Source: Salinimicrobium marinum (lineage in GTDB: Bacteria > Bacteroidota > Bacteroidia > Flavobacteriales > Flavobacteriaceae). Taken from it: DNA of 64,000 nucleotides. Shown piece after piece: positions 24,999 to 34,574 of this stretch (positions within the stretch are counted from its first letter, which is position 1; every line of letters begins with the position of its first letter). A model generated the notes under the pieces. The model was given only the letters and a program-made list of their open reading frames with translations. It had not been told where the DNA came from and ran no database searches. The position numbers were made by a program, and so were the translations under genes. Location: NCBI RefSeq assembly GCF_014651535.1, contig NZ_BMXB01000010.1, forward strand, positions 62,001-126,000, in the 5' to 3' direction.

Positions 24999-27900
24999 AT
25001 GCCGATCCTACTTTACAAATCTCTCAAGATCGTCTCTGTTTTTCTCTTCATTTGTATTATTTTCTCCTGTTCTAACAAGGAAAACACAAGTGCAAAAGCT
25101 CCTATTGAGAAGGATCATCTTTTTACCTTGCTTGATTCCGCAGCAACAGGAATCAGTTTTGTAAATCGGGTGAAAAATGAGAAAGATTTTAATATTTTCA
25201 GGTACAGGAATTTTTATAATGGGGCAGGTGTAGGCATAGGCGATATTAATAATGACAGCCTACCAGATATTTATCTTACCTCCAATATGGGAGAAAACAA
25301 ACTATTCCTGAACCAGGGTGATTTTAAATTCAAAGATATAACTACTTCTTCGGGTGCCGGCGGTAAAAGATCCTGGTCTACCGGAGTGACAATGGTAGAC
25401 ATAAATCACGATGGACTTCTCGATATCTATGTAAGCAATGCCGGAAACATAGAAGGAGATGACCGCAGAAATGAACTTTTTATCAACAACGGAGATCTTA
25501 CCTTCACTGAAGCGGCTGCACAATATAATCTCGATGAAAATGGATTCACCACTCATGCAGCTTTTTTTGATTACGATGGGGATGGAGATCTTGATGTATA
25601 CATCCTGAATAACAGTTTTATTCCTGTTTCCAGTCTTGGCTATGCCAATAAAAGAGACCTGAGAAGTGAGGACTGGGACCTTCCAGAAATATTTAAAGGG
25701 GGCGGCGATAAACTTTTAAAAAACAATGATGGGGTCTTTGAAGATGTAAGTGAAGAAGCCGGGATCTATGGCAGCCTTATTGGCTTTGGACTAGGAGTAA
25801 CCATAGGCGATGTAAATAATGATCTCCTGCCCGATATTTATGTCTCCAATGATTTCTATGAGCGCGATTATCTTTATATCAACAATGGGGACGGAACTTT
25901 TAATGAGGAGATAAAAAATTTCATATCACATCTCAGTCTTTCTTCCATGGGAGCAGATATGGCCGATATCAATAATGATGGTTTTCCTGAAATTTTTGTT
26001 ACAGACATGCTTCCGGAAGATGATGAGCGATTGAAAACCACCAGTGATTTTGAACGCTATGATTTATACAAACGCAAGCTCGACAACGATTTCTACCATC
26101 AATACATGCAGAACACACTTCAGCTGAACAATAAAAATAATAGTTTTTCTGAAATCGCTTTTTACAGCGGTGTGGCGCAAACCGACTGGAGTTGGGGAGC
26201 ATTGATCTTCGATATGGACAATGATGGATTAAAGGACATATACGTAAGCAATGGGATCTATCACGATTTGACGAATCAGGATTTTATGGATTTTTTCGCG
26301 AATGATATTCTTCAGGAGATGGTGTTAACCGGAAAAAAGAAGGAATTCGATTCCATCCTAAACAAGATGCCCAGCACTCCAATTTCAAATTATGGATTTA
26401 AGAACAATCAGGATCTCAGCTTTACCAATGCTACTTCAGAATGGGGTTTGGATGAGCCGGGATTCTCCAATGGAGCGGCTTACGGAGACTTGGATAATGA
26501 CGGCGACCTTGATTTGATCGTCAATAATGTGAATCAGGAACTGTTTGTATACAGGAATAATTCAGAAAAAGAATCAGGTAACAATTACCTGAAAGTAAAA
26601 CTGGAGGGTTCAGAAAAAAATCCCTTTGCCATTGGAAGCAAGGTGAACCTGTATGTGCAGGATATGATCCTGAGTCAGGAATTAATTCCCAGCCGTGGCT
26701 TTCAATCTTCGGTAGATTATATGATGGTTTTTGGTCTGGGACCTCATTCTTCCGTAGATTCTATTCAAGTGATCTGGCCGGATAAAAAGGTGGAAGTCCT
26801 AAAAAATATTGCACCCAACCAAAGCCAGACTCTAAATCATAAAAACGCTACTCAAAAGTTTTCCCCTCCTGCTTTAAAACATGAAAATTTGTTGACCATT
26901 CAGGAACATTCTATTGAGCCTCATAAGGAAGATAATTATATAGATTTCGACTATGAAGGATTGATCTCTCAAATGCTCTCTAAAGAAGGCCCTGCAATTG
27001 CCGTGGGTGACATCAATAATGATGGGAATGATGATATATATTTCGGAGGAGCGCAAAACAATCCGGGTCATGTTTATATTCAAAAAAAGAACGGATCTTT
27101 TTCTGAAATTAAAAATGAGGTCTTTGAAAAGGACAGCTTTTTTGAAGATACAGATGCCATTTTTGCAGATGTCAATGATGATGAGAAACCGGACCTGATT
27201 GTAGTTTCAGGAGGAAATAAAGTGTTTTCAGAAAAAGAGGATTTCAGAACCAGGATCTATCTCAATCAGGGCAACGGTAAATTCTCGGCTTCCCAAAATA
27301 CCATTCCTTCTACAGGACATAATGCAGCAGTTATTAAAGCCCATGATTTCGATGAGGATGGCGACCTCGATCTTTTCATAGGCAGCAGGAGCGTTCCGGG
27401 AATTTACGGTATTAATCCGAAACACCAGTTGCTTGAAAACGACGGATCGGGGAATTTCAGAGATATCACTGAGGCCAAAGCCTATGCTCTTACAGAAGCA
27501 GGAATGATAACAGACGCTGCCTGGGAAGACATGAATGCCGATGGCAGAAAAGATCTTGTTCTGGTGGGAGACTGGAATTCACCTAAAATATTCATCAATT
27601 CCAGAAATGGGTTTGATCCATTAAAAACTAACCTTGACACGCTTACCGGTGCCTGGACTGCACTCGCAGTTAACGACCTCAACAATGATGGCCACCCCGA
27701 CCTTATCCTCGGAAACAGGGGCACTAATTCTACTTACAACGTGCAGGGAGAGGAACCGGTGAAGATGTATGTAAATGATTTTGACAACAACGGTACGATT
27801 GAACAAATTTCTACCCGGAATATTAATGGAAAAGATATACCTCTCCACCTTAGAAGAGAGTTATCGGGACAGATAGCTTCTGTAAAAAAACAGAACCTTA

Positions 27901-28355
27901 AATTCTCTGAATATGCGGTGAAGTCGATCCATAACCTGTTTGAAAAAGATATTGTGGAGAGTTCCATCATTAGAAAGATCTCTACTTTTAAAAGTCTTAT
28001 TGCCTATAATAACGGCAATGGCAGCTTTAGAGTAAAAGAATTACCGGCAGAAGCACAATTTTCAAGCATCCATGCCATTGAAATTTTGGAAAACGACCAG
28101 AATCAAAAAGAAATTCTACTGGCAGGAAACAATTATGATTTAAAACCTCAGTTCTCCCGGCTGGATGCAAATCACGGGATTCTTTTAACACAAGATGAAT
28201 CAGGTGAATTTGTTGTAAAGAATTCTTCGGAATCCGGTTTTTTTGTAAAAGGCCAGGTACGAAGCCTGAAAGTTTTCAGCAATAAGAACGGAGACAGATT
28301 CATCATTGCAGGCATCAACAGTGAAGCCCCAAAAATATTCAGGATCGAAAAATGA
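24999..28355 (+). CDS. VCBS/FG-GAP repeat lipoprotein with ASPIC/UnbV domains (first paralogue)
   Basis: About 1118 aa. The start at ATG 24999 gives a compact lipoprotein signal ending CIIFSC with C24; a GTG at 24963 would add 12 residues. Many FG-GAP/VCBS-type calcium-loop repeats run through both halves (DINNDSLPDIYL, DINHDGLLDIYV, DYDGDGDLDVYI, DVNNDLLPDIYV, DLDNDGDLDLIV), forming beta-propellers. An ASPIC/UnbV domain (~520-620: YLKVKLEGSEKNPFAIGSKV ... RGFQSSVDYMMVFGLG ... IQVIWPD) lies between two propeller blocks. The protein is probably outer-membrane anchored and exposed or periplasmic, with Ca2+-dependent folding. Such proteins often neighbour SusCD pairs; function is unknown. It is homologous to the next gene along its length, and their coding ends overlap by 4 bp (ATGA). 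Confidence 0.88.
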   Translation: MPILLYKSLKIVSVFLFICIIFSCSNKENTSAKAPIEKDHLFTLLDSAATGISFVNRVKNEKDFNIFRYRNFYNGAGVGIGDINNDSLPDIYLTSNMGENKLFLNQGDFKFKDITTSSGAGGKRSWSTGVTMVDINHDGLLDIYVSNAGNIEGDDRRNELFINNGDLTFTEAAAQYNLDENGFTTHAAFFDYDGDGDLDVYILNNSFIPVSSLGYANKRDLRSEDWDLPEIFKGGGDKLLKNNDGVFEDVSEEAGIYGSLIGFGLGVTIGDVNNDLLPDIYVSNDFYERDYLYINNGDGTFNEEIKNFISHLSLSSMGADMADINNDGFPEIFVTDMLPEDDERLKTTSDFERYDLYKRKLDNDFYHQYMQNTLQLNNKNNSFSEIAFYSGVAQTDWSWGALIFDMDNDGLKDIYVSNGIYHDLTNQDFMDFFANDILQEMVLTGKKKEFDSILNKMPSTPISNYGFKNNQDLSFTNATSEWGLDEPGFSNGAAYGDLDNDGDLDLIVNNVNQELFVYRNNSEKESGNNYLKVKLEGSEKNPFAIGSKVNLYVQDMILSQELIPSRGFQSSVDYMMVFGLGPHSSVDSIQVIWPDKKVEVLKNIAPNQSQTLNHKNATQKFSPPALKHENLLTIQEHSIEPHKEDNYIDFDYEGLISQMLSKEGPAIAVGDINNDGNDDIYFGGAQNNPGHVYIQKKNGSFSEIKNEVFEKDSFFEDTDAIFADVNDDEKPDLIVVSGGNKVFSEKEDFRTRIYLNQGNGKFSASQNTIPSTGHNAAVIKAHDFDEDGDLDLFIGSRSVPGIYGINPKHQLLENDGSGNFRDITEAKAYALTEAGMITDAAWEDMNADGRKDLVLVGDWNSPKIFINSRNGFDPLKTNLDTLTGAWTALAVNDLNNDGHPDLILGNRGTNSTYNVQGEEPVKMYVNDFDNNGTIEQISTRNINGKDIPLHLRRELSGQIASVKKQNLKFSEYAVKSIHNLFEKDIVESSIIRKISTFKSLIAYNNGNGSFRVKELPAEAQFSSIHAIEILENDQNQKEILLAGNNYDLKPQFSRLDANHGILLTQDESGEFVVKNSSESGFFVKGQVRSLKVFSNKNGDRFIIAGINSEAPKIFRIEK

Positions 28356-31300
28356 AAAAACTCTGTTTAATTCTGGTTTCGTTTTTCCTGATAAGCTGTT
28401 CCGAAGAGAAAGAGGAAACCTTATTTTCCAATATTTCCCCCTCCGACTCCAACCTGAATTTCACCAACAGCTTAACAGAAACGAATGCTCTCAATATCCT
28501 GGATTACCTCTATTTCTATAACGGAGGAGGTGTCGCCATTGGTGATATCAACAACGACGGACTTTCCGATATTTACTTTACCGGAAATCAAATCCCAAAC
28601 AAACTGTTCCTGAACAAGGGAAACATGCAATTTGATGATATTACAGAAAGTGCCGGCGTTGCCGGGGAATCGGACTGGAATACCGGGGTAGTCATGGCAG
28701 ATGTGAATGGCGATGGTTTACTGGACATGTACGTTTGTGCAGTGGTTGGTATCAATGGCTTGAGAGGTCAAAACGAACTTTATATCAATAATGGAGATAA
28801 CACCTTCACCGAAAAAGCAAAAGAGTACAATCTTGATCTTCAAAATTACTCTTCCAATGCCGCATTTTTCGATTACGATAATGATGGCGACCTTGATATG
28901 TACCTGCTCAATCATGCCGTTCATACTGTCGACACCTACGGCCCTGCAGAAATAAGAAATAACCGCACCTATGAAAGTGGCGACAAACTACTTAGAAATG
29001 ACAACGGAATATTTACAGATGTAAGCGAGGAAGCAGGAATTTATGGCGGTGCAAACAGCTATGGGCTTGGCCTTGCTACTGCAGATTTCAACAACGACGG
29101 CTTTACAGATATATATGTCAGCAATGATTTCCATGAAGATGACTATTATTACATCAACAATGGCGACGGCACCTTTTCTGAAAAGCTGAAAGAAAAATTC
29201 GGTCATATAAGCAGGTTCTCAATGGGCAGTGATGTGGCCGATATTAACAGCGACGGCTACCCTGATATTCTCACGCTCGATATGTTGCCCGAAGATGAAA
29301 AAGTTTTAAAAGCCTCCATGGGAGATGATCCCGTAGACCTGCACAACATGAAGATCGACCGCTACGGCTATCATCATCAATATACCCGAAACATGCTGCA
29401 GATCAATCGCGGCGGAGAGTATTTTCAGGAAACCGGATTATTCAGTGGCGTTGCAGCTACAGATTGGAGTTGGGCTGCCCTCTTTGCCGATTACGACCAG
29501 GACGGGCAGCAGGATATTTTCATCGCTACCGGAATCCCACGGCGGCCCAATGATCTTGATTATATTAAATATGTTTCCAATGAACAGATTCAGAAAAAAA
29601 TCACCACTACAAAACTGGTAGATCAAAAAGCACTGGAAATGATGCCTTCGGGTGCTGTAAAAAACTACATGTTTCGCGGAGGTGCGAATCTTGAGTTTTC
29701 AGACCAATCGGGAAAATGGATTTCTGCAGATACCACATTCTCTACCGGTGCAGCCTATGCCGATCTTGACAACGATGGGGATCTTGACCTGGTGACCAAC
29801 AACATTAACCAGCCTGCAGGGGTATACAGAAATAACTCCGATGGGATTTCCGGCTATTTAAAGATTAAATTAAATCATCCCGCTCCCAATACTTTTGGAA
29901 TAGGAACCAGGATCATTGCCTACAGTAATGGAAAGATCCAGACCAGGCAATTGTTTACCTCAAGAGGCTTTCAATCTTCTTCGGAACCTGTTTTTCATTT
30001 TGGATTTGGAAATTTACAAACCATAGATTCCCTGCTGGTAATCTGGCCTGACAATACATTTCAGGTTGAAAATGAAGTTGAGCTAAATCAAACACTCACC
30101 CTCCAACCAAAAAACGGAAATTCAAAAGTAGATTACAATCAGCTTTTTCCGGAAACAGAAAAGTGGTTCCAGAAAGTGGATTCCATTCCGGGAATGGATT
30201 TCGCGCATGAAGAAAACAGGTATTCCGATTTTGACCGCCAGAAACTGATCCCTTACAAGATTTCAGATCGAGGGCCTGCAGTAGCCGTAAAAGACCTTAA
30301 CGGCGATGGAAAAGAAGATATCTTCTTCGGAAATTCTAAATTTAAACCGGCAAAGATCTATTTCCAGACCTCCAACGGGTTTACTGAACAGGATTTCCCC
30401 GAACTTCGGAAGGATTCTATATCAGAAGATGTTTCAGCAGTAATAGAAGATTTTAATGGCGATGGCAAAAATGATCTTTTCGTAGTGTCTTCTGGCGGGG
30501 AATTTTCCGGAGAGAATCAGGCTTTATTAGACAGGTTGTATTTCGGCAACAATGATGCTCAGTTGGAAAAGCAAAGTCTTCCCTCCTACTTCGAAAACGG
30601 ATCTGTAGTTAAAGTGCATGATTTTGACAGGGATGGCAATCCGGATATTTTTGTTGGCAACGGTGCGATTTCCAATGACTTCGGAAAAACCCCCAATTCC
30701 TATCTGCTAAAAAACAACGGAAACAGTTTCACTATTGTAGAAAATTCAGCACTTAAACAAGCGGGGATGGTGACAGATGCCGTCTGGACAGATTTTGATG
30801 CAGATGGTTGGACAGATCTTATTGTGGTCGGGGAATGGATGTCGCCAACATTCTATAAAAACAACCAGGGAAATCTGGAAAATGTCACACCAGCTATTTT
30901 GTCAAAAAATCTGAACGGATTATGGCAAAGCATTCTTCCATTTGATATTAACAGAGATGGGGAGATGGATTATCTCCTGGGCAACTGGGGACTTAACACA
31001 AAATTCGAGGCATCAGAAAAATATCCATTAAAAATGTATTATTCAGATTTCGACGACAACGGAAGTACAGAAACCATCCTCGCCTACGCAAAAAACGGGG
31101 AATATTATACTGTCCTTGGGTTGGATGAACTGGTGGGCCAGCTTTCATTTCTTCGAAAAAAATTTCCCGCCTACAAAGAGTTTGCCGGGAAGAAACTCGA
31201 GCAGATTTTTGACAGCAAGCAACTGGTAGAAGCAGAATTACATGAAGTAAATACTTTAGCTTCAGGATACTTGCTAAATAACAACGGAAAGTTTACTTTT

Positions 31301-31612
31301 AAAAAGTTTGAAGCTGCGTTACAGCTGGCACCTGTTACCAGTTTTTTAAAAGCAGATTTTAATAATGACAATTTTGAAGAAGTTCTGATAGCCGGTAATT
31401 ATTTTGGTACTACTCCATACCATGGAAGGTTCGACGGACTCGCCGGGAATATCATTGCCCACGACGGAAAAATTCTGGAAGGAAATGAAATTGGTTTAAA
31501 TTTTACACAGAAATCGGTAAGAAGTTTAAATATAATAACCCTGAATAATTCCAGGTATTTAATGGTTACATTTAATAATGACAGACCTGCTTTTTATAAA
31601 ATACACGATTAA
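28352..31612 (+). CDS. VCBS/FG-GAP repeat lipoprotein with ASPIC/UnbV domains (second paralogue)
   Basis: 1086 aa. Lipoprotein signal MKKLCLILVSFFLISC (C16). Same layout as the preceding protein: propeller repeats (DINNDGLSDIYF, DVNGDGLLDMYV, DYDNDGDLDMYL, DFNNDGFTDIYV, DLDNDGDLDLVT), an ASPIC/UnbV domain (~505-595: YLKIKLNHPAPNTFGIGTRI ... RGFQSSSEPVFHFGFG ... LLVIWPD), then a second repeat block (DLNGDGKEDIFF, DFDRDGNPDIFV, DFDADGWTDLIV). Tandem placement and shared architecture point to an old duplication. Translation is probably coupled, by a 4-bp overlap upstream and no gap downstream (TAAATG). Function is unknown; a surface role in capturing or presenting a substrate for the SusCD importer is a guess from context. 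Confidence 0.9.
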   Translation: MKKLCLILVSFFLISCSEEKEETLFSNISPSDSNLNFTNSLTETNALNILDYLYFYNGGGVAIGDINNDGLSDIYFTGNQIPNKLFLNKGNMQFDDITESAGVAGESDWNTGVVMADVNGDGLLDMYVCAVVGINGLRGQNELYINNGDNTFTEKAKEYNLDLQNYSSNAAFFDYDNDGDLDMYLLNHAVHTVDTYGPAEIRNNRTYESGDKLLRNDNGIFTDVSEEAGIYGGANSYGLGLATADFNNDGFTDIYVSNDFHEDDYYYINNGDGTFSEKLKEKFGHISRFSMGSDVADINSDGYPDILTLDMLPEDEKVLKASMGDDPVDLHNMKIDRYGYHHQYTRNMLQINRGGEYFQETGLFSGVAATDWSWAALFADYDQDGQQDIFIATGIPRRPNDLDYIKYVSNEQIQKKITTTKLVDQKALEMMPSGAVKNYMFRGGANLEFSDQSGKWISADTTFSTGAAYADLDNDGDLDLVTNNINQPAGVYRNNSDGISGYLKIKLNHPAPNTFGIGTRIIAYSNGKIQTRQLFTSRGFQSSSEPVFHFGFGNLQTIDSLLVIWPDNTFQVENEVELNQTLTLQPKNGNSKVDYNQLFPETEKWFQKVDSIPGMDFAHEENRYSDFDRQKLIPYKISDRGPAVAVKDLNGDGKEDIFFGNSKFKPAKIYFQTSNGFTEQDFPELRKDSISEDVSAVIEDFNGDGKNDLFVVSSGGEFSGENQALLDRLYFGNNDAQLEKQSLPSYFENGSVVKVHDFDRDGNPDIFVGNGAISNDFGKTPNSYLLKNNGNSFTIVENSALKQAGMVTDAVWTDFDADGWTDLIVVGEWMSPTFYKNNQGNLENVTPAILSKNLNGLWQSILPFDINRDGEMDYLLGNWGLNTKFEASEKYPLKMYYSDFDDNGSTETILAYAKNGEYYTVLGLDELVGQLSFLRKKFPAYKEFAGKKLEQIFDSKQLVEAELHEVNTLASGYLLNNNGKFTFKKFEAALQLAPVTSFLKADFNNDNFEEVLIAGNYFGTTPYHGRFDGLAGNIIAHDGKILEGNEIGLNFTQKSVRSLNIITLNNSRYLMVTFNNDRPAFYKIHD

Positions 31613-32965
31613 ATGAAACACATTTTAAGCCTCATATTTGCTGCTCTTTTTCTTGGAAGTTGTGCTTCTGAAGAACAAAGACCTATTGAAATTTCGGCCG
31701 GGGATTATCATAATGCTGTAGACAGGATCACCAACATCATGGTACATGATATTTTTTCGCCGCCCGTGGCCAGCAGGATTTACGCCTACTCCAACATTGC
31801 TGCGTATGAGATCATCGCACAAAATAATGATGCTTTTCCATCATTTTCCAATACCTATCACAATTTCACAGATATCCCCGCCCCAGATACTACCAAACAG
31901 ATCAACTACAGACTTGCTGCCCTGGTCGCACAGCTGGAAACAGGAAAAAAATTAATTTTTTCTGAAGATGATATCAGCACTTACCAGGATAGTCTTTATA
32001 GCATATGGGAGCAACAGAATCCTGCAAGTTTCCGGGATTCTAAAGAATATGGTCTGCAGGTGGTGGCCCATATGAATGAGTGGATCAATTCCGACAATTA
32101 TAAAGAAACGCGTACCATGCCGAAGTTTTCGGTCTATTCAGATGATCCTTCCAGGTGGCAGCCAACTCCGCCTACCTATATGGACGGCATTGAACCTCAT
32201 TGGGAAAAAATCAGGCCATTCGCTTTGGATTCAGCTTCACAGTTCAGGCCGCAACCCCATCCTGAGTTTTCACTTTCAGAAGGTTCAGATTTTTATAACG
32301 AACTGATGGAAGTATATAATATACGCAGGGAAATGGATAAAACCGGTGATGAATCTGAAGAGATCCAGATGGCCCGTTTCTGGGATTGTAATCCATATGT
32401 TTCCACACAGCGGGGACATCTTATGTTTGCCACAAAAAAGATCACTCCCGGCGGCCACTGGATTGGGGTGTGCAAAATAGCAGCTAAAAAAAGTAATCTA
32501 AGTTTTGAAGAGACTATTTACGCCTATACAGCAACCTCTATTGCCATTGCAGATGCGTTTATAAGCTGCTGGGAAGAGAAATACCGCAGTGAATTAATAC
32601 GTCCCGAAACCCTCATCAATAAATATGTGGATGAAAACTGGACTCCGGTGTTACAAACTCCTCCTTTTCCCGAATATCCAAGTGGACATTCGGTAGTATC
32701 GGGGGCAGCAGCAATGGTTCTCACACATATCTTCGGAAATGATTTTCACTATGATGATGATACTGAAGTACAATTTGGTTTACCCGTACGATCTTTCACT
32801 TCTTTTGATCAGGCAGCCAGGGAAGCAGCCATGAGCAGGCTCTATGGAGGTATCCATTACCGGGCGGCCATAGAAAAAGGACTTGTACAGGGTCAAAGTT
32901 TAGGTTCCTATATTGTAGAAGATCTTGAGCTGAAACCACTGCAGCCACAAACAGCAGGCTTATAA
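31613..32965 (+). CDS. Vanadium-dependent haloperoxidase / PAP2-superfamily lipoprotein
   Basis: 450 aa with lipobox LGSC (C17), so an envelope lipoprotein. The three-part vanadate/phosphate pocket shared by vanadium haloperoxidases and PAP2 phosphatases is complete: K-x6-RP (K323 to R330-P331 in KYRSELIRP), PSGH (H359) and SR-x5-H (R409, H415 in SRLYGGIH). The Asp of the acid-phosphatase pattern H-x3-D is absent (HYRAA). The N-terminal part (YHNAVDRITNIMVHDIFSPPVASRIYAYSNIAAYEI) matches bacterial haloperoxidase-like proteins. Halide oxidation or phosphatase action cannot be told apart from the motifs. Start and the previous stop touch (TAAATG); the next gene overlaps by one base. Confidence 0.85.
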   Translation: MKHILSLIFAALFLGSCASEEQRPIEISAGDYHNAVDRITNIMVHDIFSPPVASRIYAYSNIAAYEIIAQNNDAFPSFSNTYHNFTDIPAPDTTKQINYRLAALVAQLETGKKLIFSEDDISTYQDSLYSIWEQQNPASFRDSKEYGLQVVAHMNEWINSDNYKETRTMPKFSVYSDDPSRWQPTPPTYMDGIEPHWEKIRPFALDSASQFRPQPHPEFSLSEGSDFYNELMEVYNIRREMDKTGDESEEIQMARFWDCNPYVSTQRGHLMFATKKITPGGHWIGVCKIAAKKSNLSFEETIYAYTATSIAIADAFISCWEEKYRSELIRPETLINKYVDENWTPVLQTPPFPEYPSGHSVVSGAAAMVLTHIFGNDFHYDDDTEVQFGLPVRSFTSFDQAAREAAMSRLYGGIHYRAAIEKGLVQGQSLGSYIVEDLELKPLQPQTAGL

Positions 32966-33864
32966 TGTCAAAAAAGCTTTTTTCTGTCCTAATCTTTCTT
33001 TTACTCATTATTTCGGGCACCTGGTATTTCTTCTTCAAGGAATATGATTTTACTATAAGTTTTAAAACCAAAGTAGCACCGGGAATCGCATACAACAAAA
33101 TAAATTCCTGGGAATACCGGGAACTCGAAGCTATTAACTTCAATGAAGTTTCCCTCTTTGAAAAACTTGAACAACAGGTAGAATTTAAAAATTCATATTA
33201 TCGACTGCACTGGACTTTTTCTTCTGAAAATGATTCTGTCACTAAAGTTTCGACAGGTGTAAGAGGTACTAATAATATAATTCAAACCCGCCTGAAACTT
33301 ATATTCGGAAAGGCTCCTTTTAAAGAAATAATTGAAAAGGAAATCCGCCAGATCAGGGAAACGATCTCGGCTGATTCCCAACTCTACAGCGTATCAATAG
33401 ATGAGAAAATCATTTCGCCAGGTTCTTATTGTGCCTGCATTTCCGATTCAAGTGAAACTGATAAAAAGGCTTACAGCATGATGGCTACCATTGATCGGCT
33501 GTCAGAATTTGTTCTAAACAACAACCTTGAGACCAATGGACGTCCTAGGGTACAGGTCAACCATTGGGATCCAGAAAAGAACACAATCAATTTTGATTTT
33601 TGTTTTCCGGTGAAAAATCCGGAGATAAAACCGGAAGATCCGGTAGTTTTTTTCAGGGAAATTACTCCTTTTCCTTCCCTTAAAGCCACTTACCATGGAA
33701 ATTACATGTTCTCACATTATTCATGGCTGGAGCTTCTCAACCATGCACAGATCCACAAGATTGATGTGTCATATTCGCCCCTGGAAATTTTTCACAACAA
33801 TCCTGAAACGGGTGGAAATTCCATACACTGGAAAGCAGAGATTTACCTTCCCTTACAGAAATAA
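32965..33864 (+). CDS. Membrane-anchored protein with SRPBCC-like and GyrI-like (effector-binding) halves
   Basis: 299 aa. One N-terminal helix (about 5-25, LFSVLIFLLLIISGTWYFFF) anchors it. Residues ~30-150 resemble a START/SRPBCC-type polyketide-cyclase domain by pattern (ISFKTKVAPGIAYNKINSWEYRE...). Residues ~155-299 fit a GyrI-like/AraC effector-binding domain, with a typical end PSLKATYHGNYMFSHYSWLELLNHAQ ... EIFHNNPETGGNSIHWKAEIYLPL. Similar two-part anchored proteins occur in Bacteroidota with no assigned function; the fold suggests binding of a small hydrophobic ligand. It is the last gene of the four-gene operon, overlapping the haloperoxidase stop by one base (TAATG), and is followed by a hairpin terminator. 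Confidence 0.75.
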   Translation: MSKKLFSVLIFLLLIISGTWYFFFKEYDFTISFKTKVAPGIAYNKINSWEYRELEAINFNEVSLFEKLEQQVEFKNSYYRLHWTFSSENDSVTKVSTGVRGTNNIIQTRLKLIFGKAPFKEIIEKEIRQIRETISADSQLYSVSIDEKIISPGSYCACISDSSETDKKAYSMMATIDRLSEFVLNNNLETNGRPRVQVNHWDPEKNTINFDFCFPVKNPEIKPEDPVVFFREITPFPSLKATYHGNYMFSHYSWLELLNHAQIHKIDVSYSPLEIFHNNPETGGNSIHWKAEIYLPLQK

Positions 33865-33869
33865 AAAAA

Positions 33870-33893
33870 GTGCTTCGAAAAGCACCTTTTTTT
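33870..33893. terminator. Probable bidirectional terminator between convergent operons
   Basis: Stem GTGCTT (33870-33875) / AAGCAC (33880-33885) with loop CGAA, flanked by A's on the left and T's on the right. It can end the plus-strand operon at 33864 and the minus-strand gene at 33917. Confidence 0.85.
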
Positions 33894-33916
33894 AACCACG
33901 GGGTGAACTGTAAATT

Positions 33917-34567
33917 TTACAGGGACATGGCTTTACCGTTGTTTCCAAGCTCATCCATAGTTCCACAAGGGATATAAACTCCTGGAATAGGATCATACCA
34001 CATCACATTTTCACCAATTTCCTCACTATTTTTCCAGGCCCAGATGCCCATTTCCCGAACATTCTGCAGGTAATCATAGGTATTGTCTACAGAACTCATT
34101 GTCTCGTCGGGATCTGCATCCATAGGATCCTGAGTTTCTGTATTTCTCTGTACCATCTCCTCTCTTTCTGCCGGAGTAGCTAGCAAATATTTTTTTATAA
34201 CCTGGTCATATTCTTCCTGTGTACCTTCATCCAGCCCCTTACCTGTCTCGTCTTTAAAAGCATTGGCAAAAGCATTGGCACCGGCTTTAAACCGTTCCTG
34301 GCGTTCTTCAGGAGCAACTTCCTCCATATAGGAATCAATGAATTGTGCCAGGTTAAGATCATTTGCTCCGGGAATATCTGTCGCAGGAAGAATTACCTCA
34401 AGTACCTGTTTAAGGGCAAAACCATTGGCTGGACTTAAAAAAGTTGGCTGCCAGTCGTAATTAGGTTCATTTTTACAGCTCTGTAGAAGTCCGAAGGTAG
34501 TAGGTCCTACTACTAAAAATCCGGCTCCCAGTCCTAAGTTCTTTAATAATTCTCTTCTATTCATCAT
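33917..34567 (-). CDS. Gluconate 2-dehydrogenase subunit 3-family protein with Tat-type signal
   Basis: About 216 aa. I start it at ATG 34567 (or the next ATG, 34564), 7-10 bases after the stop of the oxidoreductase; the longer frame to 34621 lies inside that gene. The N-terminus NRRELLKNLGLGAGFLVVG is a twin-arginine signal, and LLQSC may be a lipobox, so a Tat-exported lipoprotein is possible. The body is helical and fits the small subunit of gluconate 2-dehydrogenase-type enzymes (ALKQVLEVILPATDIPGANDLNLAQFIDSYMEEV). In known enzymes this subunit pairs with a GMC-type FAD subunit and carries it across the membrane. The neighbour is exactly such a subunit and lacks its own signal. No cytochrome c subunit gene is adjacent. 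Confidence 0.88.
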   Translation of the reverse strand: MMNRRELLKNLGLGAGFLVVGPTTFGLLQSCKNEPNYDWQPTFLSPANGFALKQVLEVILPATDIPGANDLNLAQFIDSYMEEVAPEERQERFKAGANAFANAFKDETGKGLDEGTQEEYDQVIKKYLLATPAEREEMVQRNTETQDPMDADPDETMSSVDNTYDYLQNVREMGIWAWKNSEEIGENVMWYDPIPGVYIPCGTMDELGNNGKAMSL

Positions 34568-34574
34568 CTTATAT

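Noticed and set aside
25250..31400. Many near-repeated stretches coding for D-x-N-x-D-G-x-x-D segments
   Set aside because: They are explained by the FG-GAP/VCBS protein repeats and are not DNA-level tandem repeats or a CRISPR array.
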